Positions 47,647 to 56,685 of a stretch of 64,000 nt of DNA are shown one piece after another. The position numbers were made by a program, and so were the translations under genes. The stretch lies in assembly GCF_000259275.1 (NCBI RefSeq), contig NC_017735.1, forward strand, positions 806,001 to 870,000, read 5' to 3'. The stretch is from Helicobacter cetorum MIT 99-5656 (GTDB taxonomy: Bacteria; Campylobacterota; Campylobacteria; Campylobacterales; Helicobacteraceae). The notes below the pieces were generated by a model. It searched no databases, was not told where the DNA came from, and was given only the letters and a program-made list of their open reading frames with translations. Each line of letters opens with the position of its first letter. Position 1 is the stretch's first letter.

Positions 47647-47662
47647 ACAAGGTTTTCCTTGT
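47647..47662 (+). promoter_or_regulatory. palindrome in the crdA promoter region, candidate regulator site
   Basis: ACAAGG at 47647-47652 and CCTTGT at 47657-47662 are perfect 6-base arms with a 4-base spacer. They lie just upstream of TATTTT/TATAAA sequences and about 25 bases before the crdA ATG, where the response regulator CrdR would be expected to bind. No experiment links this site to CrdR. Confidence 0.5.
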
Positions 47663-47687
47663 AATCTTATTTTATAAAGGTAGAGCG

Positions 47688-48065
47688 ATGAAAAAGTTAG
47701 CCACTTTATTTTTAGCAAGTTTATTGAGTGTTGCTAGTTTAAGTGCATGGGAGCAGACCATTCAAACAAGTGATTTAGAAATCAAAATGAAATCTGTAGG
47801 TAACCCCACTAAAGGCGATAATACCTTTATCCTAACCCCTACTCTTAATGACAAAGCCTTAGAAAAAGCTACCATTAGGGTGCAATTTATTATGCCTGAA
47901 ATGTCCGGTATGCCAGCAATGAAAGAAACGGCGCAAATTAGTGAGAAAAACGGCACTTATGAAGCTAAGGCTAATCTCTCTATGAATGGGACATGGCAAG
48001 TGAGAGTGGATATTAAATCCAAAGAAGGCAAAACTTATCGCGCAAAAACTAGCATAGATTTGTAA
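47688..48065 (+). CDS. crdA: copper resistance determinant CrdA
   Basis: This 125-residue secreted protein has a signal peptide (about 1-20, ending SLSA) and a short immunoglobulin-like domain with a methionine-rich stretch MPEMSGMPAMKE near residue 70, suited to binding Cu(I). In H. pylori CrdA is strongly induced by copper through CrdRS and is needed for copper resistance. It is the first gene of crdA-crdB-czcB-czcA, 9 bases before crdB. Confidence 0.93.
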   Translation: MKKLATLFLASLLSVASLSAWEQTIQTSDLEIKMKSVGNPTKGDNTFILTPTLNDKALEKATIRVQFIMPEMSGMPAMKETAQISEKNGTYEAKANLSMNGTWQVRVDIKSKEGKTYRAKTSIDL

Positions 48066-48074
48066 GGATATAAA

Positions 48075-49304
48075 ATGCACACGCTATCTTTCAAAGGAGG
48101 CGTGTTGATACGCCTTTTAACAGCCTTTTTACTTCTTTTTAGTTTGGGTTTTACAAAAAATTTAGAGATTCAATCTTTTGTTGCTAAATACCTTTCTAAA
48201 AATCAAAAAATTCAAAGCTTACAAGAGCAAATTGATGCCTTAAGCTCTAAAGCAAAGGTAGCAAGCAAATGGGATAACCCCATTTTGTATCTAGGCTATA
48301 ACAATGCTAGTGTGAGCGACTTTTTTAGGCTTGATAGCACCCTAATGCAAAACATGAGTTTAGGACTATCTCAAAAAGTGGATTTAAATGGCAAAAAATT
48401 CACGCAATCCAAAATCATCAATTTAGAAAAACAAAAAAAGATATTAGAACTTAAAAAAACCAAGCAACAATTAGCGATTGATTTGATGATAAATGGCATT
48501 GAAAATTATAAAAATCAAAAAGAAATTGAACTTTTAAACACAGCGATTAAAAATTTAGAAAACACCCTTTATAAAGCCAACAACTCTAGCTCGCCCAATC
48601 TTGTAGCGATTGCTAAATTAGAAATCTTAAAATCACAATTAGAAATTAAAAAGAATAATTTAGAAGACGCCTTATCTAATAGCCATTATGTGATGAGCGA
48701 ATTGACCTTTAAAGAAAACGAGCTTTTAAGCATAGCCCCTAAAGACTTTGAACTCAATAAAGAACAAGAGATGCAAAAAATCAATAGCACCAACTACGAT
48801 ATTGCTATGGCTAAAATTGATGAAGAAAAATCACAAAAGGACATTACGCTCGCTAAAAAAAGTTTTTTTGAAGATGTGAATGTAACTGGGGCGTATTATT
48901 TTCGTAGCCAACGCTACTATAATTTTGATATGTTTAGCATTTCTTTAGCCATTCCCTTACCCATTTATGGTAAGCAAGCTAAATTAGTAGAGCAAAAGAA
49001 AAAAGAAAATCTAGCCTCTAAAAGCGAAGTAGAAAACGCTAAAAACCGCACACACCATTTAGCTCTAAAGCTCATCAAAAAAATTGAAACTTTGCAAAAA
49101 AACTTGCAAGCGATTAATAAAATCTTAAAAGCTAATGAAAAAATCGTTCAAATTTATGCGTCCGATTTAAAATCTAGCAATGATTACAACGCCTATTACA
49201 ATTCATTTAACGACAAAATTAACATTGAAATCACCCATCTTGAAACCCTAAGTGCGTTGAACACCACTTTTTTAAACCTACAAAACCTTAAAGGATTAGA
49301 ATGA
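48075..49304 (+). CDS. crdB: outer-membrane efflux protein CrdB (TolC-like)
   Basis: This 409-residue protein has an N-terminal signal peptide (hydrophobic core about 12-26) and long helical heptad-rich regions typical of the TolC/OEP family. It forms the outer-membrane channel of the copper efflux system. The ATG at 48075 has an AAGGA before it. Inside the frame AAAGGAGG is followed by GTG and TTG codons that would start MIRLLTAFLLLF, so the real N terminus may be ten or eleven residues later. It overlaps the next gene by 4 bases. Confidence 0.88.
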   Translation: MHTLSFKGGVLIRLLTAFLLLFSLGFTKNLEIQSFVAKYLSKNQKIQSLQEQIDALSSKAKVASKWDNPILYLGYNNASVSDFFRLDSTLMQNMSLGLSQKVDLNGKKFTQSKIINLEKQKKILELKKTKQQLAIDLMINGIENYKNQKEIELLNTAIKNLENTLYKANNSSSPNLVAIAKLEILKSQLEIKKNNLEDALSNSHYVMSELTFKENELLSIAPKDFELNKEQEMQKINSTNYDIAMAKIDEEKSQKDITLAKKSFFEDVNVTGAYYFRSQRYYNFDMFSISLAIPLPIYGKQAKLVEQKKKENLASKSEVENAKNRTHHLALKLIKKIETLQKNLQAINKILKANEKIVQIYASDLKSSNDYNAYYNSFNDKINIEITHLETLSALNTTFLNLQNLKGLE

Positions 49305-50302
49305 AACCCTCTATCATTTTAGCACTAGCCCTTGTATTATTCCCTTTGCAAGCTAATGAAAACAAAGCAAAGCAAGAGCCTAAAAGCCAAACCCATTTTA
49401 ATATTGCTACAACCAAAGTAGTAGAAAAAGAGTTTGCAGAGAGCAGGCGTTATTATGCAGTTTTAGAGCCTAATGAAACGCTGATTTTTTCTCAAACCGT
49501 GCGTTTTGATGGCTATGTAGAAAAACTTTATACAAATAAGACTTACACCCCCATTAAAAAAGGCGATAAATTACTCAGCGTGTATGCACCAGAGTTAGTG
49601 AGCGTTCAAAGTGAGTTGCTATCATCATTGAAATTCAACCAGCAAGTAGATGCGATTAAAGAAAAATTACGCTTACTAGGCTTAGAAAACTCTAGCATTG
49701 AAAAGGTGATTAGCACCCATAAAGTCCAAAACGAAATCAATATTTATTCTCGTTTCAATGGTATTATTTTTAGAAAAAGCAAGGATTTAAATGAGGGTAG
49801 CTTTATCAAAAAAGGGCAAGAGCTTTTTCAAATCATAGATTTAACTAAACTATGGGCGATTGCTAAAGTCAATCAAGAAGATTTGGAGTTCTTAAAAGGC
49901 GTTACTAAGGCTACCTTATTTGTAGAAGGAGTTAAAAACAAACAAGAAATCACGCTTGAAAATATCAACCCTATTGTCAATGAAAAAGACAAAATGCTAG
50001 AGGCTCGTTTCAATGTGCCTAATACCAAACTACTCTACTACCCTAACATGTTCGCTCAGGTAGAAATCTTTCAAAAAGCTAGAAAAATGAAAATCCTACC
50101 TAAAGAGGCGGTGCTGATTAAAGAGGGTAAGGCGATTGTGTTTAAAAAAGATGATTTTGGCTTAACTCCCCTAGAGATTAAAGCCACTCGTCTAAGTGAT
50201 GGAAGTTATGAAATTTTAGAAGGTTTAGAAGTGGGCGAAGAAGTCGCTAATAACGCTTTATTTGTGCTAGATGCGGACGCTCAAAATAATGGGGACTACT
50301 AA
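49301..50302 (+). CDS. czcB: efflux membrane-fusion protein (CzcB/CusB-like)
   Basis: This 333-residue protein has a signal peptide (MKPSIILALALVLFPLQA), a barrel-sandwich hybrid domain split around a helical hairpin, and the late beta-barrel (IVNEKDKMLEARFNVPN). It connects the inner-membrane pump to CrdB in the periplasm. Its ATG overlaps the crdB stop (ATGA), and czcA starts 2 bases after its stop. Confidence 0.9.
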   Translation: MKPSIILALALVLFPLQANENKAKQEPKSQTHFNIATTKVVEKEFAESRRYYAVLEPNETLIFSQTVRFDGYVEKLYTNKTYTPIKKGDKLLSVYAPELVSVQSELLSSLKFNQQVDAIKEKLRLLGLENSSIEKVISTHKVQNEINIYSRFNGIIFRKSKDLNEGSFIKKGQELFQIIDLTKLWAIAKVNQEDLEFLKGVTKATLFVEGVKNKQEITLENINPIVNEKDKMLEARFNVPNTKLLYYPNMFAQVEIFQKARKMKILPKEAVLIKEGKAIVFKKDDFGLTPLEIKATRLSDGSYEILEGLEVGEEVANNALFVLDADAQNNGDY

Positions 50303-50304
50303 AA

Positions 50305-53300
50305 ATGATAGAAAAAATCATTGATTTAAGCGTTAAGAACAAGCTTATAACAACTCTAGCTACTTTACTGATTTTTTTAGGCTCTATGTGGGCGATTAAA
50401 AGCGTGCGTTTAGACGCTTTGCCGGATTTAAGTCCCGCACAAGTGGTCGTGCAAATCACCTACCCTAACCAAAGCCCAAAGATTGTGCAAGAGCAAGTTA
50501 CCTACCCCCTAGTCTCTACTTTTATGAGTATTGCTAATATTGACACGGTTAGGGGCATTTCTAGCTATGAAAGCGGGCTAATTTACATCATTTTTAAAGA
50601 TGGCGTAGATTTATATTGGGCAAGAGATAGGGTCTTAGAGCAGTTAAACAGAGTAGGCAACTTGCCTAAAGACGCTAAAGTAGAAATAGGAAGTGATTCC
50701 ACTTCTATTGGTTGGGCGTATCAATACGCTTTAAGTAGTGAGAACAAAAATTTAAGCGATTTGAAAGTCTTGCAAGATTTTTATTACCGCTACGCACTTT
50801 TAGGCGTTGATGGCGTGAGTGAAGTAGCGAGTGTGGGGGGCTTTGTTAAGGATTATGAAGTTACGCTTAAAAATGACGCTTTAGTGCGTTATAACCTAAG
50901 TTTAGAGCAAATCACAAATGCCATTAAAAAGTCTAATAACGACACCGGTGGAGGTGTTATCTTAGAAAATGGATTTGAAAAAATCGTTCGAGCGCATGGC
51001 TATATCAAATCCTTGAAAGACTTAGAAGAAATCGTAGTTAAAAAAGAAGGGGCAATCCCTTTAAAAATCAAAGATATAGCTAGCGTGAGATTGACGCCAA
51101 AACCACGAAGAGGTGCGGCTAATCTCAATGGCGATAAAGAAGTGGTGGGCGGAATTGTCATGGTGCGCTATCACGCTGACACCTATAAAGTTCTTAAAGC
51201 CATTAAAGAAAAAATCGCCACTTTACAAGCAAGTAACCCTGATGTGAAAATCACCAGCGTGTATGATAGAAGCGAGTTGATTGAAAAAGGCATTGACAAT
51301 TTAGTCCATACACTCATAGAAGAAAGCGTGATTGTTTTAATCATTATTGCGATTTTCTTATTACACTTTAGAAGTGCGTTAGTGGTGATTATCACTTTGC
51401 CCTTAACCGTGTGTATTTCTTTCTTGCTTATGCGGTATTTTAATATTGAGGCAAGTATTATGAGTTTGGGGGGCATTGCGATTGCTATAGGGGCTATGGT
51501 AGATGCCGCCATTGTTATGGTAGAAAACGCTCACAAGCATTTACAACACATTGATATGAATGATAACGCCCAAAGAGTGAATGGCATTATGGAAGGGGTT
51601 AAGCATGTGGGGGGAGCGATATTCTTTGCTTTAATGATTATTGTGGTCTCTTTCTTGCCTATTTTTGCACTCACTGGTCAAGAAGAAAAGCTTTTTGCCC
51701 CTTTAGCTTATACCAAAACTTTTGCCATGCTTGTAGGGGCATTATTATCTATTACAATAGTCCCCATTTTAATGGTATGGCTCATTAAAGGGCGGATTTT
51801 AGAAGAATCTAAAAACCCTATTAACGCCTTTTTCATCAAAATTTATGGCGTGTGCTTGAATTTTGTCCTTAAGTTTAGATACGCTTTTTTAGCGGTTAGT
51901 GTGCTAGGTTTAGGGGGCTTGTATTTCACTTACAAGAAACTCCACTGGGAATTTATACCCCAAATTAATGAAGGGGTTGTGATGTATATGCCTGTAACGA
52001 CTAATGGCGTGGGCATTGATGTCGCTCTAGAATATTTGAAAAAAAGCAATACCGCCATTAAGCAACTAGATTTTGTCAAACAAGTCTTTGGTAAAGTGGG
52101 GCGAGCGAACACTAGCACCGATGCCGCAGGCTTAGCAATGATAGAAACTTACATTGAGTTAAAACCACAAAGCGAATGGAAAGAAAAACTTACTTATAAA
52201 GAAGTGAGAGACAAATTAGAAAAAACCTTACAATTAAAAGGCTTGACTAATTCATGGACTTACCCTATTCGTGGCAGAACTGATATGCTCTTAACCGGTA
52301 TTAGAACGCCTTTAGGAATCAAGCTCTATGGTAATGATACGGATAAATTACAAGAATTAGCCATACAAATGGAACAACAGCTTAAAACTCTCAAAGAGAG
52401 CTTATCTGTCTTTGCAGAGCGTTCTAACAATGGCTACTACATCACACTAGATTTGAATGATGAAAATCTAGCTCGTTATGGCGTGAATAAAAGCGCGGTG
52501 CTAGACACGATTAAATTCGCCCTAGGCGGAGCTACGCTTACAACCATGATAAATGGCGTAGAAAGCTACCCTATCTCTTTACGCTTAGAAGATACAGACA
52601 GAAACACCATTGAGAGATTAAAAAATCTCTACATCAAAACCGCTTACAATTACATGCCCTTAAAAGAATTTGCCCATGTGTATTATGATAACTCTCCAGC
52701 GGTATTAAAAAGTGAAAAGGGCTTGAATGTGAATTTCATTTACATAGTCCCCCAAAATGGCGTAAGCTCTGATTTGTATAGAGAGTTAGCTACAAAAGCT
52801 TTAGAAAAAGTCAAATTGCCTAGTGGGTATTATTATGAATTTAGTGGCGAAAGCAAGTATTTAGAAGATGCGTTTAAGACTTTGCAATACATCGTGCCGG
52901 TGAGTATTTTTATCATCTTTATTTTAATTGTCTTTGCCTTAAAGAATCTCACCAACTCTTTACTATGCTTTTTCACTCTACCTTTTGCATTCTTAGGGGG
53001 GTTAATCTTTATGAATGTGATGGGCTTTAATATGAGTATAGCGGCATTAGTGGGCTTTTTAGCCCTTTTAGGGGTGGCGAGTGAAACGGCTATTGTAATG
53101 ATTATCTATTTAGAAGATGCCTACCAAGCATTTATTAAAACGCCCCTAATAGAACAAACTAGTACCAAACTAAAAGACGCCATCATGCATGGAGCGGTGC
53201 TTAGAGTAAGACCAAAGCTTATGACTTTTTTTAGCATTCTTGCATCACTCATTCCTATTATGTATAGTCATGGCACAGGAAGTGAGATTATGAAATCTAT

Positions 53301-53403
53301 TGCGGCACCCATGCTAGGGGGCATGATGAGTAGCGTTATCTTAACCCTATTTATTATCCCTACAGCGTATTTTGTGATTAAGAATGTGAGAGTTAAAAAC
53401 TAG
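50305..53403 (+). CDS. czcA: RND heavy-metal efflux pump (CzcA/CusA family)
   Basis: This 1032-residue protein has 12 membrane helices in two repeated halves, with two large periplasmic loops after helices 1 and 7, and the HME-RND features DALPDLSPAQV near residue 38 and GAMVDAAIVMVENAHKH in helix 4. It is the proton-driven inner-membrane pump of the copper system. It is the last gene of the operon and is followed by a terminator hairpin. Confidence 0.93.
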   Translation: MIEKIIDLSVKNKLITTLATLLIFLGSMWAIKSVRLDALPDLSPAQVVVQITYPNQSPKIVQEQVTYPLVSTFMSIANIDTVRGISSYESGLIYIIFKDGVDLYWARDRVLEQLNRVGNLPKDAKVEIGSDSTSIGWAYQYALSSENKNLSDLKVLQDFYYRYALLGVDGVSEVASVGGFVKDYEVTLKNDALVRYNLSLEQITNAIKKSNNDTGGGVILENGFEKIVRAHGYIKSLKDLEEIVVKKEGAIPLKIKDIASVRLTPKPRRGAANLNGDKEVVGGIVMVRYHADTYKVLKAIKEKIATLQASNPDVKITSVYDRSELIEKGIDNLVHTLIEESVIVLIIIAIFLLHFRSALVVIITLPLTVCISFLLMRYFNIEASIMSLGGIAIAIGAMVDAAIVMVENAHKHLQHIDMNDNAQRVNGIMEGVKHVGGAIFFALMIIVVSFLPIFALTGQEEKLFAPLAYTKTFAMLVGALLSITIVPILMVWLIKGRILEESKNPINAFFIKIYGVCLNFVLKFRYAFLAVSVLGLGGLYFTYKKLHWEFIPQINEGVVMYMPVTTNGVGIDVALEYLKKSNTAIKQLDFVKQVFGKVGRANTSTDAAGLAMIETYIELKPQSEWKEKLTYKEVRDKLEKTLQLKGLTNSWTYPIRGRTDMLLTGIRTPLGIKLYGNDTDKLQELAIQMEQQLKTLKESLSVFAERSNNGYYITLDLNDENLARYGVNKSAVLDTIKFALGGATLTTMINGVESYPISLRLEDTDRNTIERLKNLYIKTAYNYMPLKEFAHVYYDNSPAVLKSEKGLNVNFIYIVPQNGVSSDLYRELATKALEKVKLPSGYYYEFSGESKYLEDAFKTLQYIVPVSIFIIFILIVFALKNLTNSLLCFFTLPFAFLGGLIFMNVMGFNMSIAALVGFLALLGVASETAIVMIIYLEDAYQAFIKTPLIEQTSTKLKDAIMHGAVLRVRPKLMTFFSILASLIPIMYSHGTGSEIMKSIAAPMLGGMMSSVILTLFIIPTAYFVIKNVRVKN

Positions 53404-53415
53404 CCCCTTATATCG

Positions 53416-53442
53416 CCCCTTTCTCTAGGGGGTTAGCCTTTT
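53416..53442 (+). terminator. terminator after czcA
   Basis: CCCCT at 53416-53420 and AGGGG at 53427-53431 form a GC-rich stem with loop TTCTCT, followed by a T run ending near 53442. It lies 13 bases after the czcA stop and ends the crdA-czcA operon. Confidence 0.65.
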
Positions 53443-53510
53443 TGATAATTTTTTACTTCATAATAAAAACTTCCATATTATAATCATTAAAACAAGATTA
53501 GGATAATTTA

Positions 53511-55961
53511 ATGGCAATCAAAAAAAGTGAATTGTATAGCTCTTTATGGGCTGGAGCAGATAGTTTAAGAGGGGGCATGGACGCAAGCGAGTATAAAAAC
53601 TATGTGTTGAGTTTGCTTTTCTTAAAATACATCAGCGATAAGGCAAAAAGCAATGTTTATCATGGCATAGAGATTCCGCAAGGGTGCTTTTATGAAGATA
53701 TTTTAGCCTTAGAGGGCGATAAAGAAATTGGCGATAAGCTTAATAAAATCATTGATGAAATTGCTAAGAAAAATGCATTAGAGGGCGTTATTGATAGCGT
53801 GGATTTTAATGATAGCACCAAGCTAGGCGAGGGCAAGGCTATGGTAGATACTCTGTCTAATTTAGTTAAAATCTTTGCCAATTTGAGCTTAGGCACTCAT
53901 GGGGCTTTAGATGATGATTTGTTAGGCGATGCATACGAATACTTAATGCGCCATTTTGCTAGTGAGTCCGGTAAATCTAAAGGGCAATTTTACACCCCTA
54001 GCGAAGTTTCGCTTTTATTATCTCTGCTACTTAGCATTGATGAAAATACCAAACCAGACAAAAGCATTTATGACCCCACATGTGGGAGCGGCTCATTGTT
54101 ATTAAAGGCTTCTAGTTTAACCAAAAAGGGTCTAAGCATTTATGGTCAAGAAAAAGATATTTCCACTACAGCATTATGCAAAATGAACATGATTTTACAT
54201 AATAGCGCTGATGCTGACATTGCTAAAGGGGGTTCTAGCACGCTATCTAACCCTTATTTTATTGAAAATGACATGCTAAAAACCTTTGATTATGTTGTAG
54301 CTAACCCTCCCTTTAGCTTGAAAAATTGGACTGATGGGCTTAGTATTGACCCTAAAAGCAAGCAAGTTGTTGATGATACATTCAATCGTTTTGAATTAGG
54401 CACTCCCCCTGAAAAGAATGGTGATTTTGCTTTTTTGCTCCATATTATCAAATCCTTAAATAGCACAGCTAAAGGAGCAGTGATTTTACCTCATGGCGTG
54501 TTATTTAGAAGTAATGCTGAAGGACTTATTAGAGAAAATATTCTAAAAAAGGGCTATATAAAAGGCATTATAGGATTAGCCCCTAATCTTTTTTATGGCA
54601 CTTCTATTCCAGCGTGTGTGATTATCCTAGATAAAGAAAACGCACACACCAGAAAGGGTGTTTTTATGATAGATGCAAGCAAGGATTTTAAAAAAGATGG
54701 CAATAAAAACCGCTTAAGAGAACAAGATGTCCAAAAAATGATAGACACTTTTAATGAGCTTAAAGAAATCCCTTATTATTCTAAAATGGTAAGTTTAGAA
54801 GAAATTAGTGCTAATGATTATAACTTGAATATCCCACGCTATATCGCTAACAAGCAAGAGCTAGAGCAAGACTTATTCGCTTTAATTTCTAGCCATAAAG
54901 CTAATTATTTACCCCAACTTGAAATTGAAATTTATGCCCCCTATTTTGAAGTGTTTAAAAATCTTAAAAACACGCTTTTTAAAGAGAGTGATAAAGAGGG
55001 CTACTATACCCTAAAGACTGAATGCGAAACTATCAAAGATTTGATACTAGAAAGCTTAGAATATAAAGACTTTTATACTTCTATTTTTAAAGCCTTTGAT
55101 ACATTAAATTTGCAAGAGATATTTTATAATTTAGATAAAGGCTTTAACCCCAAAATTTTAATAGATAGCATTTGCAAAAAGGTCTTAGAACAATTTGAAA
55201 AAATAGAAATTTTAGATAAATATGGCGTGTATCAGCTCTTTAAAGATTACTATAATGAGACCTTGCAAGACGATTGGTTTTTGATTTCTCTCAATGGCTT
55301 TCTTAGTGCTAAAGAATTAAGAGAGTTAGTCCCCCTAAAAGACAAAAACAAAAAAGCCAAGTATTTAGAAGAGGCTGATTTTATCATTCAAAAAACTTAT
55401 TATAAAAGCGATTTAATCCCTAAAAACCTCATCAAACAACGCTTTTTTAAAGAAGAAGTTAAGCAATTAGAAAAATTAGAAAACGCTCTTAATGAAAGCC
55501 TAGCCCTTTATGAGGAATTTATAGAAGAACATTCTAATGAAGAGGGGCTACTATATGAATTAAAAATCAATGAAAGCACCTTAAAAAAAGAGGTAAAAAA
55601 TACAGCCGACCCAGAAGATAAGAATATTTTAGAAACTTGCTTAAAACTACTAGAATCTAAAAACAAAGCCTTAAAAGCAAGAAATAGCGCTTATGATAAG
55701 CTAGAATTAAAAGCATTCAATCAATATGAAAAGCTTGAAATCAACGAGATTAAAGAATTAATAGTGAAAGATAAATGGCTTAATAGTCTAAAAAATGCCC
55801 TAGAAAACAAAATTCAAAAGCACATCAATTTCTTTAATAATTCCCTTAAGAAAATCATACAAGATTATTCAAACAGCTTGCTAGAGCTAGATAAAGAAGT
55901 TAAAGAAAACGAACTAAAAGTCTTAGAACATTTAAAAAGTTTAGGGCTAATGGAATTATAA
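53511..55961 (+). CDS. hsdM: type I restriction-modification DNA methyltransferase subunit
   Basis: This 816-residue protein has the HsdM N-terminal helical domain, the SAM motif DPTCGSGSL (188-196) and the catalytic NPPF (265-268), so it is an adenine-N6 methyltransferase. Beyond residue about 460 it carries a long helical, coiled-coil-rich extension (KNTADPEDKNILETC and similar) not found in short HsdM proteins of about 500 residues; the H. pylori homologue has the same length. It needs HsdS to recognise DNA. It begins the hsd locus, about 110 bases after czcA. Confidence 0.93.
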   Translation: MAIKKSELYSSLWAGADSLRGGMDASEYKNYVLSLLFLKYISDKAKSNVYHGIEIPQGCFYEDILALEGDKEIGDKLNKIIDEIAKKNALEGVIDSVDFNDSTKLGEGKAMVDTLSNLVKIFANLSLGTHGALDDDLLGDAYEYLMRHFASESGKSKGQFYTPSEVSLLLSLLLSIDENTKPDKSIYDPTCGSGSLLLKASSLTKKGLSIYGQEKDISTTALCKMNMILHNSADADIAKGGSSTLSNPYFIENDMLKTFDYVVANPPFSLKNWTDGLSIDPKSKQVVDDTFNRFELGTPPEKNGDFAFLLHIIKSLNSTAKGAVILPHGVLFRSNAEGLIRENILKKGYIKGIIGLAPNLFYGTSIPACVIILDKENAHTRKGVFMIDASKDFKKDGNKNRLREQDVQKMIDTFNELKEIPYYSKMVSLEEISANDYNLNIPRYIANKQELEQDLFALISSHKANYLPQLEIEIYAPYFEVFKNLKNTLFKESDKEGYYTLKTECETIKDLILESLEYKDFYTSIFKAFDTLNLQEIFYNLDKGFNPKILIDSICKKVLEQFEKIEILDKYGVYQLFKDYYNETLQDDWFLISLNGFLSAKELRELVPLKDKNKKAKYLEEADFIIQKTYYKSDLIPKNLIKQRFFKEEVKQLEKLENALNESLALYEEFIEEHSNEEGLLYELKINESTLKKEVKNTADPEDKNILETCLKLLESKNKALKARNSAYDKLELKAFNQYEKLEINEIKELIVKDKWLNSLKNALENKIQKHINFFNNSLKKIIQDYSNSLLELDKEVKENELKVLEHLKSLGLMEL

Positions 55962-55964
55962 TTT

Positions 55965-56038
55965 AATTAAAAAGAGCTTGGAGTGCCTTTTGACTGGCGT
56001 ATCCTCGCCATGAGACCTCCAAACTAAAAACGATTATA
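55965..56038 (-). ncRNA. candidate small structured RNA at the 3' side of hsdM
   Basis: On the minus strand a perfect TATAAT (plus-strand 56033-56038) should give a transcript starting near 56026. It folds into nested stems: TTGGAG/CTCCAA (56017-56022 with 55978-55983) enclosing TGGCG/CGCCA (55995-55999 with 56006-56010), then GCTCTTTTT, a U-run. A transcript of about 55 bases with its own promoter and terminator is predicted. It lies between the convergent hsdM and the toxin gene and matches no RNA family I know. It could also be only a terminator for minus-strand transcripts. Confidence 0.45.
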
Positions 56039-56069
56039 GCATAAGGAAATTTAATATAAGGATTAAGAC

Positions 56070-56333
56070 CTAGCACTTAAATAACTCGCTATGCGTCCCA
56101 AGTCTCGCTAGTTCTAAATAATCATCTTTATAGCGATAAATCAAAATCAAATCTGGCTTAACATGGCAATCATAAAAGTCTGAATACTTGCCTTGCAATC
56201 TGTGATTATTATATTTTTGAGGTAAAGCTTGTCGCTCAATCAAGTAGTTTAACACCTTGATAAGCTCCACACTCAAGCCATAGCGTTTTAACTCTTTTTC
56301 AAAAATCGTAGTCCTAACAATCCCCTTAATCAT
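56070..56333 (-). CDS. YafQ/RelE-family mRNA interferase toxin
   Basis: This 87-residue protein has the YafQ catalytic pattern: His44, His57, Asp61 and His81, aligning with His50, His63, Asp67 and His87 of E. coli YafQ. The C-terminal LGTHSELF is also typical and resembles H. pylori HP0894. It should cleave mRNA on ribosomes. Its start overlaps the antitoxin stop by 8 bases, so translation is coupled. The pair lies on the minus strand between hsdM and hsdS. Confidence 0.88.
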   Translation of the reverse strand: MIKGIVRTTIFEKELKRYGLSVELIKVLNYLIERQALPQKYNNHRLQGKYSDFYDCHVKPDLILIYRYKDDYLELARLGTHSELFKC

Positions 56334-56586
56334 TAGACCAATTAGCCCACTCTTTAAAATCGTTCACACCACTACGCACCACGTTCTCACCTTTTTCCAA
56401 ATCTTGTATAGCTTTCAATGTTTCAGCATTAAGTAAGCCATCTTGCCAATCAGAACTCAAAGGAATTTTATGTGTCTTAATAATTTCTTTAAAAAATAAA
56501 TGCGTTGCTAAAGAGGGGGTTAAGCCATAACTTTCCAATATAAGTTGCACTTCATTTTCTAGCATTTTATCAACCGGGATATACAT
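56326..56586 (-). CDS. DinJ/RelB-family antitoxin
   Basis: This 86-residue protein has a ribbon-helix-helix N terminus (residues about 8-45, with EVQLILESYGLTPSLATHLF) and an acidic C-terminal tail (SGVNDFKEWANWSND) able to wrap the toxin, as in DinJ/RelB. It should both neutralise the toxin and repress its own promoter. AGGAAAGG precedes the ATG. Confidence 0.85.
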   Translation of the reverse strand: MYIPVDKMLENEVQLILESYGLTPSLATHLFFKEIIKTHKIPLSSDWQDGLLNAETLKAIQDLEKGENVVRSGVNDFKEWANWSND

Positions 56587-56685
56587 TCTTAAACCTTTCC
56601 TTGTCTATTAAATGCACCCCAAATTATAACCAAAATAGAATAAAATGCTAAAAAAGACAATCTTAAAAAAGAGTATAGGAACTTT

